Assembly: GCF_004138125.1 (NCBI RefSeq)
Contig: NZ_RXHS01000002.1
Span: 124,001-188,000 of the forward strand
Direction: 5' to 3'
DNA from: Seramator thermalis
GTDB taxonomy: Bacteria; Bacteroidota; Bacteroidia; Bacteroidales; Dysgonomonadaceae
DNA length: 64,000 nt
Made by a program: the position numbers and the translations under genes. Below are positions 1 to 8,680 of this stretch, piece after piece (the stretch's first letter is position 1; each line of letters opens with the position of its first letter). The notes beneath the pieces were generated by a model. The model saw only the letters and a list, made by a program, of their open reading frames with translations, was not told the origin of the DNA and ran no database searches.

Positions 1-118
1 TCGTGTTAAAGCGGCACGGTTCTCCGTCGATGGTAATGCGACACATAACAGGATAAGTGCCGTCTGCTCTCTTTTTGTCTTTCTTTACATAGAAAAGAAT
101 GCGAAATGTACTTTTCAT
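1..118 (-). CDS. Tyrosine recombinase/integrase, N-terminal fragment (runs off left edge)
   Basis: The minus strand opens with ATG at 118 and stays open for 39 codons to the window edge. The peptide starts MKSTFRILFYVKKDKKRADG and continues TYPVMCRITIDG. This is the N-terminal arm-type DNA-binding domain typical of Bacteroidota phage-integrase-family recombinases from conjugative and mobilisable elements. The catalytic domain with the Arg-His-Arg-Tyr residues lies outside the window, so activity cannot be judged. A TAnnTTTG-like box (139-146, read leftward) lies just upstream. The gene points away from tRNA-Asp, about 300 bp from the tRNA 3' end, which is a common place for an integrated element. 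Confidence 0.8.
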   Translation of the reverse strand, partial: MKSTFRILFYVKKDKKRADGTYPVMCRITIDGEPCRFNT

Positions 119-180
119 AAACTCATTTTTTAATGTTACAAAATTACTGATAACTATCTCAAAATGAATTTTATGCACTG

Positions 181-281
181 TGCCAAATCAGGACAACTCC
201 CTGCCAATTCTGGACAAACTGTACCCCCTTCGCTTCGATTAACTGTACCCCCTTGCGTTTTTTCGGAAAGGGGGTACAGTT
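181..281. repeat. Cluster of short direct and inverted repeats between integrase and tRNA-Asp
   Basis: Two imperfect copies of tgccaa(n)tc(n)ggacaa occur at about 181-196 and 202-216. They are followed by two identical copies of the 14-mer aactgtaccccctt (217-230 and 241-254) and an inverted copy (268-281). The second and third 14-mers can form a hairpin around a 13-nt loop. Multiple terminal repeats of this style are known at the ends of IS21-family elements. Arm-type sites beside an integrase gene are the other reading. No transposase gene is visible here. Confidence 0.6.
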
Positions 282-344
282 TAGGTTAGCTGCTTTGTCG
301 TATTTTGTCTTTTTCTTGGCTTTCGACTAAGACAAAATAAATAG

Positions 345-380
345 AAAAAGCCCCTCATATTCACTGAATATGAGGGGCTT
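345..380 (-). terminator. Rho-independent terminator of tRNA-Asp
   Basis: A perfect inverted repeat (348-361 against 367-380, with a short loop) reads leftward into a T-rich run. It lies about 40 nt beyond the 3' end of tRNA-Asp and would end that transcript. Confidence 0.8.
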
Positions 381-416
381 GTCTTACTTTTGGCTGCTCT
401 TGTCTTAGAGCCTCTG

Positions 417-490
417 CGGTATGGACGGGACTCGAACCCGCGACCCCCTGCGTGACAGGCAGGTATTCTAACCAGCTGAACTACCACACC
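417..490 (-). tRNA. tRNA-Asp (anticodon GTC)
   Basis: Reading leftward from 490, the acceptor stem GGTGTGG pairs with CCATACC, with one G-U pair. The anticodon stem-loop CCTGC-CTGTCAC-GCAGG carries GTC, and the T-arm has GGTTCGAGTCC. The discriminator base is G, as expected for bacterial tRNA-Asp. CCA is not encoded. A Bacteroidota promoter lies directly upstream and a hairpin terminator downstream, so it is a single-gene unit. Confidence 0.96.
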
Positions 491-518
491 ATTGGCTATC
501 ATTCCCGGATAGCGAGCG

Positions 519-548
519 CAAAGGTAAGGAAATTTTTGTATAGACAAA
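519..548 (-). promoter_or_regulatory. Promoter of tRNA-Asp
   Basis: Read leftward, TTTG (548-545) is followed by 18 nt and TACCTTTG (526-519). This matches the Bacteroidota primary-sigma consensus TTTG/TAnnTTTG. It would start transcription about 20 nt before the mature tRNA 5' end. Confidence 0.75.
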
Positions 549-618
549 AATTTTATCTATATTTTTTTCTGTAAAAAATTATTTGCTTCCGCCATTTGGA
601 AAGCATTTGTTTCTTTAT

Positions 619-2745
619 TTAGTCGGAGTTGTTTTCTGAAGAAGGCATCAGCCATTCATCGAACCATCTTTTGAATTCACGTTGAAACAAGATTCCGTTT
701 TGAGGTTTCGAAATCCAATGATTTTCGTCAGGGAAAATCAACATTCGTGAAGGGATATTGCGCATTTGTGCCGCATTGAATGCCATCATCCCTTGCGAAG
801 CAAGTATGCGATAATCGAGCTCGCCATGACTGATCATAATTGGGGTATCCCATTTATCAACGAAAAGGTGAGGAGAATTTGCATACGTACGCTGCGCTAT
901 CGCATTCGATTTATCCCAATAAGGGCCACCCATGTCCCAATTGGCAAACCACATCTCTTCGGTTTCGAGATATTGGGCTTCGAGATTGAAAATGCCGGCA
1001 TGGGCCCAAAATGCTTTAAATCGTTTGTTATGATGTCCGGCGAGCCAATAGACAGAAAAGCCCCCATAACTTGCTCCGGTACATCCCAAATGATTTTTGT
1101 CCACATAAGGTTCTTTGGCAAGCGCATCGATGGCAGAAAAATAATCTTTCATATTCTGCCCTCCATAATCGCCACTAATTTGTTCGAGCCATTCTTGGCC
1201 AAAACCGGGTAATCCTCTTCGATTGGGAGCTACTATGATATATCCGTCAGAGGCCATCATCTGCATGTTCCATCGATACGACCAGAACTGACTGACCGTG
1301 TTTTGAGGTCCGCCCTGACAGTATAATAAAGCCGGATAAACCTTAGTTGAATCAAAATCGGGTGGGAAAATTACCCAGGTAAGCATTTTTTTACCATCAG
1401 TAGTCGGAATCCAACGCTCTTCCACACGCCCCATCTTGAGTTGATCGAGAATATCTTTATTTTCGAACGACAATTCTGTGGCTTTGCCCGAAATAATATC
1501 CACGGAATAAATCTCGTCGGGTTTGGACATCGATTGCCGTTTGGCAATCAATTTGCCTTGCCCACCCAATGCTACGGAAAGATAGTCGTGCTGCCCCTGT
1601 GTTACAGGCTTCACTTCTTTCGTTAAAAAGTCGGCAACAAAAATTTGTGTTTTAGCTTCGACACAAGCTATCAGATAAATATGCCGGCTATCATCAGCCC
1701 ATTGAATAGCATCGGTGTTATAGTCGAAATTTTCGGTAACGTATGTTTTCTGCCTTGTTGCCAAATCCATTACCATTAACCGATTTTTATCGGCTTCATA
1801 GCCATCACGTTCCATGCTTTGCCAAGCAAGATATTTCCCATCGGGTGAAAATCGCGGATTTGTGTCGTAACCCATCATCCCTTGAGTCATATTGGTTGTT
1901 TTGCCGGTTGCTAAATCATAAAAATAGATATCGGAATTAGTAGAAATGGCGTATTCCTTACCCGTTTTTTTTCGACAAGTATAAGCGATAATTTTTCCGT
2001 CCGGACTCCAGGCAAGTTGCTCAATGCCTCCCCAAGGAAGCATGGGCGATTCGTAGGGTTCACCTTCGAGCAAATCTTTTATATTCTGTAATTTTCCGTT
2101 TACAACATCCGCAACAAAGGGATGAGGAACTTCAGTAACCCACTGATCCCAATGTTTATACATCAAATCGTCTATAATGCGGCCCGATGCTTCAGGCAGA
2201 TCGGGATAACGAGCAGATACGGGTTGTTTAATCGTCACATTTTTCACAAATAAAACTTTCTTTTCGTCAGGCGAAAACAAAAAACCATCAATTCCTTTTT
2301 CATCTTCGGAAAGTTTGGCAAGATCGCCTCCGTCAAGATTCATCGTCCAAATCTGCGAAGTGTCTCCTTCGTTACTCAAGAAAGCTATTTTTTTGCCTCC
2401 ATCGAGCCAGCAGGGATTGCTTTCGCGCGAATTTGTATGTGTAATTTGTTTTTTATTGGATCCATCGGCATCCATCACAAAAAATTCGGGATTGGTTTTG
2501 TTTTGCTGAATACTAACATAGGTTACCTGATACAAAATCTTCGAACGATCGGGTGAAACCCGTACATCCCCTATTCTGCCGAAACTGTAGAGCACCTCGG
2601 GCGTCATTAAACCATTTTCGATTTTTGGAACAGATTTTCCTATTATTTCGGATTTTCCGCTTTTGCCTTTTTCAGATTGTTGCGTACATGAGAGCAATGC
2701 TCCTCCTGTTATTATTCCTGCCATGAGAATTGTTTTTACTTTCAT
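619..2745 (-). CDS. S9 family peptidase (prolyl oligopeptidase type), lipoprotein
   Basis: A 708-residue exported serine peptidase. The N-terminus is a lipoprotein signal with lipobox LLSC near residue 20, so it is probably membrane-anchored. Residues about 50-420 carry PD40/WD40-type beta-propeller repeats (for example SPDGKYLAW). Residues about 440-700 form the alpha/beta-hydrolase domain. The catalytic triad is visible: Ser559 in GASYGG, Asp644 in HGELDYR and His676 in ENHW. The family removes dipeptides or acyl-amino acids from peptide N-termini; Bacteroidota often use such enzymes in periplasmic peptide catabolism. It lies 36 bp downstream of lolD on the same strand and may share its transcript. 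Exact specificity cannot be read from sequence. Confidence 0.93.
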   Translation of the reverse strand: MKVKTILMAGIITGGALLSCTQQSEKGKSGKSEIIGKSVPKIENGLMTPEVLYSFGRIGDVRVSPDRSKILYQVTYVSIQQNKTNPEFFVMDADGSNKKQITHTNSRESNPCWLDGGKKIAFLSNEGDTSQIWTMNLDGGDLAKLSEDEKGIDGFLFSPDEKKVLFVKNVTIKQPVSARYPDLPEASGRIIDDLMYKHWDQWVTEVPHPFVADVVNGKLQNIKDLLEGEPYESPMLPWGGIEQLAWSPDGKIIAYTCRKKTGKEYAISTNSDIYFYDLATGKTTNMTQGMMGYDTNPRFSPDGKYLAWQSMERDGYEADKNRLMVMDLATRQKTYVTENFDYNTDAIQWADDSRHIYLIACVEAKTQIFVADFLTKEVKPVTQGQHDYLSVALGGQGKLIAKRQSMSKPDEIYSVDIISGKATELSFENKDILDQLKMGRVEERWIPTTDGKKMLTWVIFPPDFDSTKVYPALLYCQGGPQNTVSQFWSYRWNMQMMASDGYIIVAPNRRGLPGFGQEWLEQISGDYGGQNMKDYFSAIDALAKEPYVDKNHLGCTGASYGGFSVYWLAGHHNKRFKAFWAHAGIFNLEAQYLETEEMWFANWDMGGPYWDKSNAIAQRTYANSPHLFVDKWDTPIMISHGELDYRILASQGMMAFNAAQMRNIPSRMLIFPDENHWISKPQNGILFQREFKRWFDEWLMPSSENNSD

Positions 2746-2781
2746 AAAAATATAGATTTTGGTTTGTTTGAATGTCTAAAA

Positions 2782-3450
2782 TTATTGTGCTGAAGCAATT
2801 TTGCCGTCAATCAGATGAATGGTTCGATCGGTAATCGATGCCAATTGTTCATCGTGCGTAACAATGACAAATGTCTGATCAAGTTTGTCGCGAAGTTCGA
2901 AAAAGAGAGCGTGAAGTTCGGCTTTGTTATCACTGTCCAGACTTCCCGATGGTTCATCGGCAAAAACCACACGCGGACGATTAATTAACGCCCGAGCGAC
3001 GGCTACGCGTTGTTTTTCGCCCCCTGAAAGCTGTGCGGGTTTATGCTCCATTCTATCAGTCAAACGCATGAGTGATAGCAACTCTTTAGCATTTTTTTCG
3101 GCTTCCGATCTTTTGGCGTTTCCTATCAACGCGGGAATCATGACATTTTCGAGTGCTGTGAATTCAGGCAGCAATTGATGAAATTGAAATACAAATCCGA
3201 TATGCTGATTGCGAAAATCCGACAATTTTTTTTCGCTCAACCGGCTCAAATCAATTTCATCGATCCAAATTTTTCCTGAATCAGCTTTTTCCAAAGTACC
3301 CATGATCATGAGTAGAGTTGTTTTTCCGGCCCCACTCGGACCTACTACCGATATAATTTCACCTTTTCTAACTTCCAAATTGATTCCCTTGAGCACTTGC
3401 AATGCTCCAAAACTTTTATAAATCTGTTCAACTCTTATTATTTTTTGCAT
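2782..3450 (-). CDS. lolD: ABC transporter ATP-binding protein, LolD family
   Basis: A 222-residue ATPase. It has Walker [10 protein letters not shown] (37-45), signature LSGGEKQRV (141-149), Walker B VVFADE (161-166) and the switch His199. Length and the LolD-like sequence [18 protein letters not shown] fit the ATPase that powers release of lipoproteins from the inner membrane to LolA. No LolC/E permease lies next to it, so MacB-type export partners cannot be excluded. It is the first gene of a possible two-gene unit with the S9 peptidase lipoprotein. Confidence 0.88.
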   Translation of the reverse strand: MQKIIRVEQIYKSFGALQVLKGINLEVRKGEIISVVGPSGAGKTTLLMIMGTLEKADSGKIWIDEIDLSRLSEKKLSDFRNQHIGFVFQFHQLLPEFTALENVMIPALIGNAKRSEAEKNAKELLSLMRLTDRMEHKPAQLSGGEKQRVAVARALINRPRVVFADEPSGSLDSDNKAELHALFFELRDKLDQTFVIVTHDEQLASITDRTIHLIDGKIASAQ

Positions 3451-3576
3451 GATTGCCGATCAATGAGTAAAATGAGTGTTATAAAACAACACGAAGATAA
3501 TGAAAAAACTGCTCTTACGACGTATCTGAAAAATTTTTCTTTTTCAGGATATTTAGTGAATATTAACTGATGCATT

Positions 3577-3609
3577 CTTGCAATTTCTGTTTTTGATATC
3601 GTATATTTG
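3577..3609 (+). promoter_or_regulatory. Promoter of the Cys-rich exported protein
   Basis: TTG at 3578-3580 and TATATTTG at 3602-3609 are 21 nt apart. This is a good match to the Bacteroidota promoter, placed about 37 nt before the start codon of the gene at 3646. Confidence 0.55.
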
Positions 3610-3645
3610 CCGGAAATAAATTATTTGAAACGAAACTAAATTACA

Positions 3646-3897
3646 ATGATTATGAAAAAAATGATTTTATCGGCTACTCTGTTTTTTGCTCTTTCTTCAT
3701 TAGCAGGAGTTATAGCTCAAGATAACAAAACAACTCAGAAGAATGATAAAGCAAAAACAGAGTGTTGTCAAAAGACCGATGGTGAAGGAAAGTCCTGCTG
3801 CGACAAGAAGAGTGAAGAGAAAAGCAAAGAATGTTGTTCAAAAAAAACTTCAGATAATAAGGAGCAGAAAACCGCTACAAGCACTCCTAAAAAATAA
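3646..3897 (+). CDS. Small exported Cys- and Lys-rich protein, unknown function
   Basis: An 83-residue protein. The first ~25 residues are a signal peptide (hydrophobic core ILSATLFFALSSLAGVIA, likely cleaved after AQ). The mature part has three CC pairs (ECCQK, SCCDKK, ECCSKK) set in a Lys/Glu-rich, low-complexity context. An internal ATG at 3652 is an equally good start. The paired cysteines suggest metal binding or disulfide chemistry in the periplasm, but this is only an inference. It has its own promoter and terminator, so it is monocistronic. I do not recognise a named family. Confidence 0.75.
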   Translation: MIMKKMILSATLFFALSSLAGVIAQDNKTTQKNDKAKTECCQKTDGEGKSCCDKKSEEKSKECCSKKTSDNKEQKTATSTPKK

Positions 3898-3918
3898 ACT
3901 TTTTCATCAATTTTATAG

Positions 3919-3962
3919 AGGTTGTTTACATCAAAGCAAAGTTATGTAAGCAGCCTTTTTTT
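3919..3962 (+). terminator. Terminator after the Cys-rich protein gene
   Basis: A 13-bp stem with two G-U pairs (3919-3931 with 3944-3956) is followed by a run of seven T. It separates the small gene from pdxH. Confidence 0.75.
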
Positions 3963-3980
3963 ATATTAAGACGGATTACT

Positions 3981-4622
3981 ATGACTGACTTATCGGGTTT
4001 TCGAAAAGAATATATTGGGAATGTGCTTTTAGAAAGTCAAATGGAAAGCAATCCGATGCTTCAGTTCGAACAGTGGATGGAGGATGCAATCCGATTCGGA
4101 ATGCCCGAACCCAATGCCATGATCCTTGCCACATCCACCCCTGAAGGAAAGCCATCAGCCCGATGCGTACTTTTGAAAGAATCGAATGAACGTGGTTTTG
4201 TGTTTTTCACTAACTATCGGAGTCGTAAAGGAATGGAACTGAATGCCAACCCTTTTGCTGCATTGGTTTTCGACTGGCACGAAATGGAACGTCAAATTCG
4301 TATAGAGGGACGCGTCGAAAAACTTTCTAACGAAGAATCAGACCTATATTTTCATTCTCGCCCTGTTAGCAGTCAAATCGGTACATGGACTTCACCTCAA
4401 AGCCAAATAATCGAAGACAGGGAGACATTGGATAATTCATTTCGTGAATATGAAAAAAAACTAATGAATAATCTACCAATTCCTCGTCCCTCACATTGGG
4501 GCGGATTCATTGTCATTCCCCAGTTGATTGAATTTTGGCAAGGTCGCCCCAATCGATTGCACGATCGCATAGCTTATTACAGAAATAAAGAAATCTGGCA
4601 GATGAATCGTCTTGCTCCCTAA
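3981..4622 (+). CDS. pdxH: Pyridoxamine 5'-phosphate oxidase
   Basis: A 213-residue FMN enzyme that oxidises pyridoxamine/pyridoxine 5'-phosphate to pyridoxal 5'-phosphate, the last step of vitamin B6 synthesis and salvage. Visible family marks are RCVLLK (61-66) and TNYRSRKG (77-84) at the FMN/phosphate site, FDWHEMERQIRIEG, and the substrate motif NRLHDR (191-196). The C-terminus NRLAP also matches the family. Length equals that of typical bacterial PdxH. PdxH uses O2, so its presence suggests at least some tolerance of oxygen. It is convergent with corA. Confidence 0.95.
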   Translation: MTDLSGFRKEYIGNVLLESQMESNPMLQFEQWMEDAIRFGMPEPNAMILATSTPEGKPSARCVLLKESNERGFVFFTNYRSRKGMELNANPFAALVFDWHEMERQIRIEGRVEKLSNEESDLYFHSRPVSSQIGTWTSPQSQIIEDRETLDNSFREYEKKLMNNLPIPRPSHWGGFIVIPQLIEFWQGRPNRLHDRIAYYRNKEIWQMNRLAP

Positions 4623-4645
4623 AAATGGCTACAGTCGCGGCATTT

Positions 4646-5713
4646 TCAGAACCACTTCTTCCGTTTGAAATAAATAAGCATGAAAATGGCAATGACTATC
4701 ATCACTCCCCATAAAACAAAATAGCCGTATTTTGTATGCAATTCGGGCATATTGTCGAAATTCATTCCGTAAACGCCGGCCAAAAAGGTGATCGGAATGA
4801 AAACAACCGAAAAAATTGTAAGTACCGCCATAATATCATTCAGTTTGGTACTCATGGCCGAATGGTAGGTATCGAGTTCATCGTAAAGCACTTCGCGGTA
4901 ATAATCGAGCATCTCGGCAGCCTGATTGATATTTTCCTGCAATTCACGATAATGTGTTCGATTTTCGTCCTGAATGTAATCGGTATCCAATTTCACCAAA
5001 TTCATCACCATCTCTTTGGCCGGCCTAATATCCCGCCGCAAATTGTTAAGCTCCCGCTTAAAAATATTCAGAATACTCAGCACGTCCTTACCCGTAGCAT
5101 TCAATACAAGCCGTTCTTCGAGCGTCTCTACCTTCTCGCCGTAAACGCCCAAAATATAATTATAATGATCGATGACGACATCGAGCAGTGCAAAAGCCAA
5201 ATAGTCCGATCCGCCGGTTCGAATTTTGGTTTTATGTTTTCTGATGCGTTCACGAACCGGATCAAATAAATCGCCTGCCTCCTCCTGAAACGAAATAAGC
5301 AATCGATTCATTACCAAAAGACATAAATTGTCCACTTTTACGATATTCGACTTTTCGTCGTATTCCAACATTTTTATCGAAGCAAAAATTCCGTTGTCAA
5401 AATCTTTAATTTGAGGTCTTAGCGAAGGATCCATCACATCGGACATAATGTTGGCCGGAATATTGAATAGGGCAGAGATTTCGCGCATGACAGCTTCATT
5501 GTGCAACCCATCAACATTTAACCATGTTGTAGAATCGGAATCGACAAATTCTTTCAATTGCTCTGTCGATTCGATATTTAACTCGCGAACTTCATCGAGT
5601 TTTATGTCGAAAACCGTCATGCGTATTTTCTCACCTCGCTTTTCGCCCCGATATTTCAATTCATAAGGCGAAAGTCCGATATATTCTTTTCGTTTGGAAT
5701 GTGAGTTGGACAT
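4646..5713 (-). CDS. corA: Magnesium/cobalt transporter CorA
   Basis: A 355-residue CorA-family divalent cation channel. A long cytoplasmic N-terminal domain (about 1-290) is followed by two transmembrane helices. The signature GMN is at 316-318, at the end of the first helix, followed by the acidic periplasmic loop NMPEL. The basic tail KRKKW is cytoplasmic. It imports Mg2+ and, less specifically, Co2+ and Ni2+. Co2+ supply could matter to the cobalamin-dependent mutase next door, but nothing in the sequence links them directly. Confidence 0.93.
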   Translation of the reverse strand: MSNSHSKRKEYIGLSPYELKYRGEKRGEKIRMTVFDIKLDEVRELNIESTEQLKEFVDSDSTTWLNVDGLHNEAVMREISALFNIPANIMSDVMDPSLRPQIKDFDNGIFASIKMLEYDEKSNIVKVDNLCLLVMNRLLISFQEEAGDLFDPVRERIRKHKTKIRTGGSDYLAFALLDVVIDHYNYILGVYGEKVETLEERLVLNATGKDVLSILNIFKRELNNLRRDIRPAKEMVMNLVKLDTDYIQDENRTHYRELQENINQAAEMLDYYREVLYDELDTYHSAMSTKLNDIMAVLTIFSVVFIPITFLAGVYGMNFDNMPELHTKYGYFVLWGVMIVIAIFMLIYFKRKKWF

Positions 5714-5775
5714 ATTTTGGGAATTAATAAATGCAAAGATAAGTGATTGCGATTATTGTGAAGCCGAAAGTCCAT

Positions 5776-5804
5776 GAAAAAACCGTCTCGAATGGGAGAC
5801 GGTT
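5776..5804 (-). terminator. Terminator of the mut operon
   Basis: A 9-bp stem (5781-5789 with 5796-5804) reads leftward into a T run (complement of the A run at 5777-5782). It lies 29 bp beyond the mutB stop codon. Confidence 0.8.
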
Positions 5805-5832
5805 CCTTTTATAGAAATAAATGAAAAAATCA

Positions 5833-7986
5833 TCATTCGTTCTCATCCAAAAGGATATGCATAATTTCGCAGGCCGATTTGGTAACAGGACTACCGGGCC
5901 CAAAGATGGCTGCTACTCCGGCTTTATAGAGAAAGTCGTAATCCTGAGGTGGAATTACGCCTCCGGCAATAACAATGATGTCGGGACGACCAAGTTTTTT
6001 CAGTTCTTCGATCACTTGCGGAATCAAGGTTTTGTGACCGGCAGCAAGCGAAGAAACGCCCAACACATGCACATCGTTTTCAACGGCTTGACGAGCGGCT
6101 TCTGCAGGAGTTTGAAACAAAGGTCCCATATCTACATCAAATCCACAATCGGCATAACCGGTTGCAACTACTTTAGCACCACGATCATGGCCGTCCTGCC
6201 CCATTTTTGCAATCATAATTCGAGGTCTGCGGCCTTCTTTTTTCGCAAATTTGTCGGTGAGAGCACGTGCTTCTTCGAGCAGTGCGTCTGATTTCGATTC
6301 TGATGAATACACTCCTGAAATTGTTCTAATTACGGCATTGTATCTGCCAACTACTTTTTCGCAAGCATCCGATATTTCGCCCAATGTAGCGCGAACGCGT
6401 GCCGCTTCTATCGAAAGTTCGAGAAGATTTCCTTCACCCGTTTCGACACATTTGGTGATGGCATCGAGTGCTTTTTTCACGGCATCGTTGTCACGTGAAG
6501 CTCTAAGAGCTTTCAAACGTTCAATTTGCTGTTTGCGTACTTCGGTGTTATCCACTTCCAAAATGTCGATAGGCTCTTCGTGATCGAGACGGTAGCGATT
6601 GACGCCGATAATAACTTGTGCTCCCGAATCGATACGAGCCTGAGTGCGAGCTGCAGCTTCTTCGATGCGCATTTTCGGAATTCCGGTCTCGATGGCTTTA
6701 GCCATACCGCCTAGCTTTTCGATTTCCTGAATCAAATCCCATGCCTTGTGTGCCAGTTCGTGGGTAAGCGTTTCTACGTAGTACGAACCTGCCCATGGAT
6801 CGATTTCTTTGGTGATGTAGGTTTCTTCCTGAATGTAAATCTGGGTGTTGCGGGCAATACGCGCCGAAAAATCGGTCGGCAATGCTATTGCTTCGTCAAG
6901 AGCATTGGTGTGCAGCGATTGGGTGTGTCCCAGAGCGGCAGCCATAGCCTCGATACAGGTACGTCCGACGTTGTTGTAAGGATCCTGCTCGGTGAGCGAC
7001 CATCCCGATGTTTGGCTGTGAGTGCGCAAAGCCATTGATTTTGGATTTTTGGCACCAAAACTTTTTACAATTTTTGCCCACAACAAGCGAGCTGCTCTCA
7101 TTTTGGCTATTTCCATGAAATGATTCATGCCGATTGCCCAGAAAAACGACAGACGGGGAGCAAATGCATCAATATCGATGCCGGCATTGATGCCTGCACG
7201 CAGATATTCGATGCCGTCGGCCAATGTATACGCCAATTCGATATCGGCCGTAGCACCTGCTTCCTGCATGTGATATCCCGAAATGGAAATGGAATTGAAT
7301 TTCGGCATCTTTTGTGACGTAAATTCAAAGATATCGGCGATAATTCTCATCGAAAAATCGGGCGGATAAATATAGGTATTGCGCACCATAAACTCCTTGA
7401 GAATATCGTTCTGAATGGTTCCGGCCATTTCGTCGAGTTGAGCACCTTGTTCCTGAGCTGCAACGATATAAAAGGCAAGAATTGGAAGAACAGCTCCGTT
7501 CATCGTCATCGATACAGACATTTTGTTGAGAGGGATGCCATCGAAAAGCACTTTCATATCTTCAACCGAACAAATGGATACACCGGCTTTGCCTACATCG
7601 CCTACCACGCGTTCATTGTCCGCATCGTAACCACGATGTGTAGGGAGGTCGAAGGCAACGGACAATCCTTTTTGTCCCGAAGCCAAATTACGACGGTAAA
7701 AGGCGTTCGATTCTTCAGCAGTCGAAAATCCGGCATACTGACGAATCGTCCACGGGCGCATAACGTACATCGTAGAATACGGCCCACGTAAAAACGGAGG
7801 AATGCCTGCAGCATAGTTGAGGTGCTCCATGCCTTCCAAATCTTCTTTTGTATATACAGGTTTCACCGGAATTTGTTCCGGAGTCAGCCAATCGGCTTTG
7901 ATCTCATTTTTCTCGGCCCATTCGGCAGCATTCGTTGTCTCAAAGCCGGCCGATTTAATGTCGATGTTGTTGAAATTAGGTTTCAT
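5833..7986 (-). CDS. mutB: Methylmalonyl-CoA mutase, large (catalytic) subunit
   Basis: A 717-residue cobalamin enzyme interconverting succinyl-CoA and (R)-methylmalonyl-CoA, the route to propionate in Bacteroidales. The catalytic TIM barrel (about 60-450) has [20 protein letters not shown] near its front. The C-terminal B12 domain carries D598-x-H600-x-x-G603 (His is the lower axial cobalt ligand), then SSLAAGH and AGGVIPPQD. The frame is open upstream to 8112, but those codons overlap the previous gene and give an unlikely Cys/Arg-rich leader. The ATG at 7986, opening [10 protein letters not shown], has a GAGGAAG stretch 9 nt before it. It is the last gene of the mutA-menA-CPBP-mutB run. 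Confidence 0.96.
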   Translation of the reverse strand: MKPNFNNIDIKSAGFETTNAAEWAEKNEIKADWLTPEQIPVKPVYTKEDLEGMEHLNYAAGIPPFLRGPYSTMYVMRPWTIRQYAGFSTAEESNAFYRRNLASGQKGLSVAFDLPTHRGYDADNERVVGDVGKAGVSICSVEDMKVLFDGIPLNKMSVSMTMNGAVLPILAFYIVAAQEQGAQLDEMAGTIQNDILKEFMVRNTYIYPPDFSMRIIADIFEFTSQKMPKFNSISISGYHMQEAGATADIELAYTLADGIEYLRAGINAGIDIDAFAPRLSFFWAIGMNHFMEIAKMRAARLLWAKIVKSFGAKNPKSMALRTHSQTSGWSLTEQDPYNNVGRTCIEAMAAALGHTQSLHTNALDEAIALPTDFSARIARNTQIYIQEETYITKEIDPWAGSYYVETLTHELAHKAWDLIQEIEKLGGMAKAIETGIPKMRIEEAAARTQARIDSGAQVIIGVNRYRLDHEEPIDILEVDNTEVRKQQIERLKALRASRDNDAVKKALDAITKCVETGEGNLLELSIEAARVRATLGEISDACEKVVGRYNAVIRTISGVYSSESKSDALLEEARALTDKFAKKEGRRPRIMIAKMGQDGHDRGAKVVATGYADCGFDVDMGPLFQTPAEAARQAVENDVHVLGVSSLAAGHKTLIPQVIEELKKLGRPDIIVIAGGVIPPQDYDFLYKAGVAAIFGPGSPVTKSACEIMHILLDENE

Positions 7987-8065
7987 AAATTTTATTTTAT
8001 CTTCCTCAAAAGAGGAGTTTGATGTTATTTCAAAAATTGTAATTCTGCCCTTTCGCGAGATTAAC

Positions 8066-8680
8066 TCACAATATCGGGAACAGCACGAATACCGAAACAT
8101 CCCACAAAGCATGTGAAACGATCAGTGTTACCAGATTTTTATTGTATTTATAAAGCAAGCCCCAAAAAATTCCGCATACCAGCGCCGACATGATGAGCAT
8201 GAAATTGAACGACCAGATATGCACCAACGTGTATATTAAAGCTGTAGCTATCATAGCGGTCCATCCTCCATATTTTGGTTCGAGCGATCGCTGGATGTAT
8301 CCACGCCAAAAAATTTCTTCGGCAGGACCTACAAGCAGAATGAGCAGTAACCCGAGATAAAGTTCGTTTTCGCCTTCTTTCATTTGATAGATGTTTGCTA
8401 CCTGACCGGCCGCAAAATCAAACATCAATTTCGAAAGAATATCTCCGATGTAAAAAATGCCATATAATACAACGGCCGAACCTATACCAATGAGAATATC
8501 CTTAACAGAAAAAGAAAACTGCCGCTTGAGATTTTCGCCCCAAAAGTAGCTCATCGAAATGAGGACTAAAGCCGAAAAGCCCATCGTGATCCAAAAATTG
8601 ACATGATCTTTCGTCCATGGCGAAAACATGACGAACCACAAAAGAGCAGCAGTAAATGCGGCAAAAATAACTTTTTTCAT
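8066..8680 (-). CDS. CPBP family intramembrane glutamic endopeptidase (CAAX/Abi type)
   Basis: A 204-residue membrane protein with about six transmembrane segments. It has the three CPBP motifs: EExxxR (Glu121, Glu122, Arg126), a second-motif His154 in TLVHIW, and His190 in HALWD. Family members cleave prenylated proteins or regulatory peptides, or serve in bacteriocin immunity; the substrate here is unknown. The start overlaps the end of menA by 4 bp, so the two are probably translationally coupled. mutB follows after 79 bp. Confidence 0.88.
   Translation of the reverse strand: MKKVIFAAFTAALLWFVMFSPWTKDHVNFWITMGFSALVLISMSYFWGENLKRQFSFSVKDILIGIGSAVVLYGIFYIGDILSKLMFDFAAGQVANIYQMKEGENELYLGLLLILLVGPAEEIFWRGYIQRSLEPKYGGWTAMIATALIYTLVHIWSFNFMLIMSALVCGIFWGLLYKYNKNLVTLIVSHALWDVSVFVLFPIL

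Noticed and set aside
281-547. An 88-codon frame covering the tRNA-Asp region
   Set aside because: It runs through the tRNA, its promoter and its terminator and has no family features.
5833-8112. Longer mutB reading from 8112
   Set aside because: The extra 42 codons overlap the CPBP gene in another frame and give an implausible leader; the ATG at 7986 fits the family.
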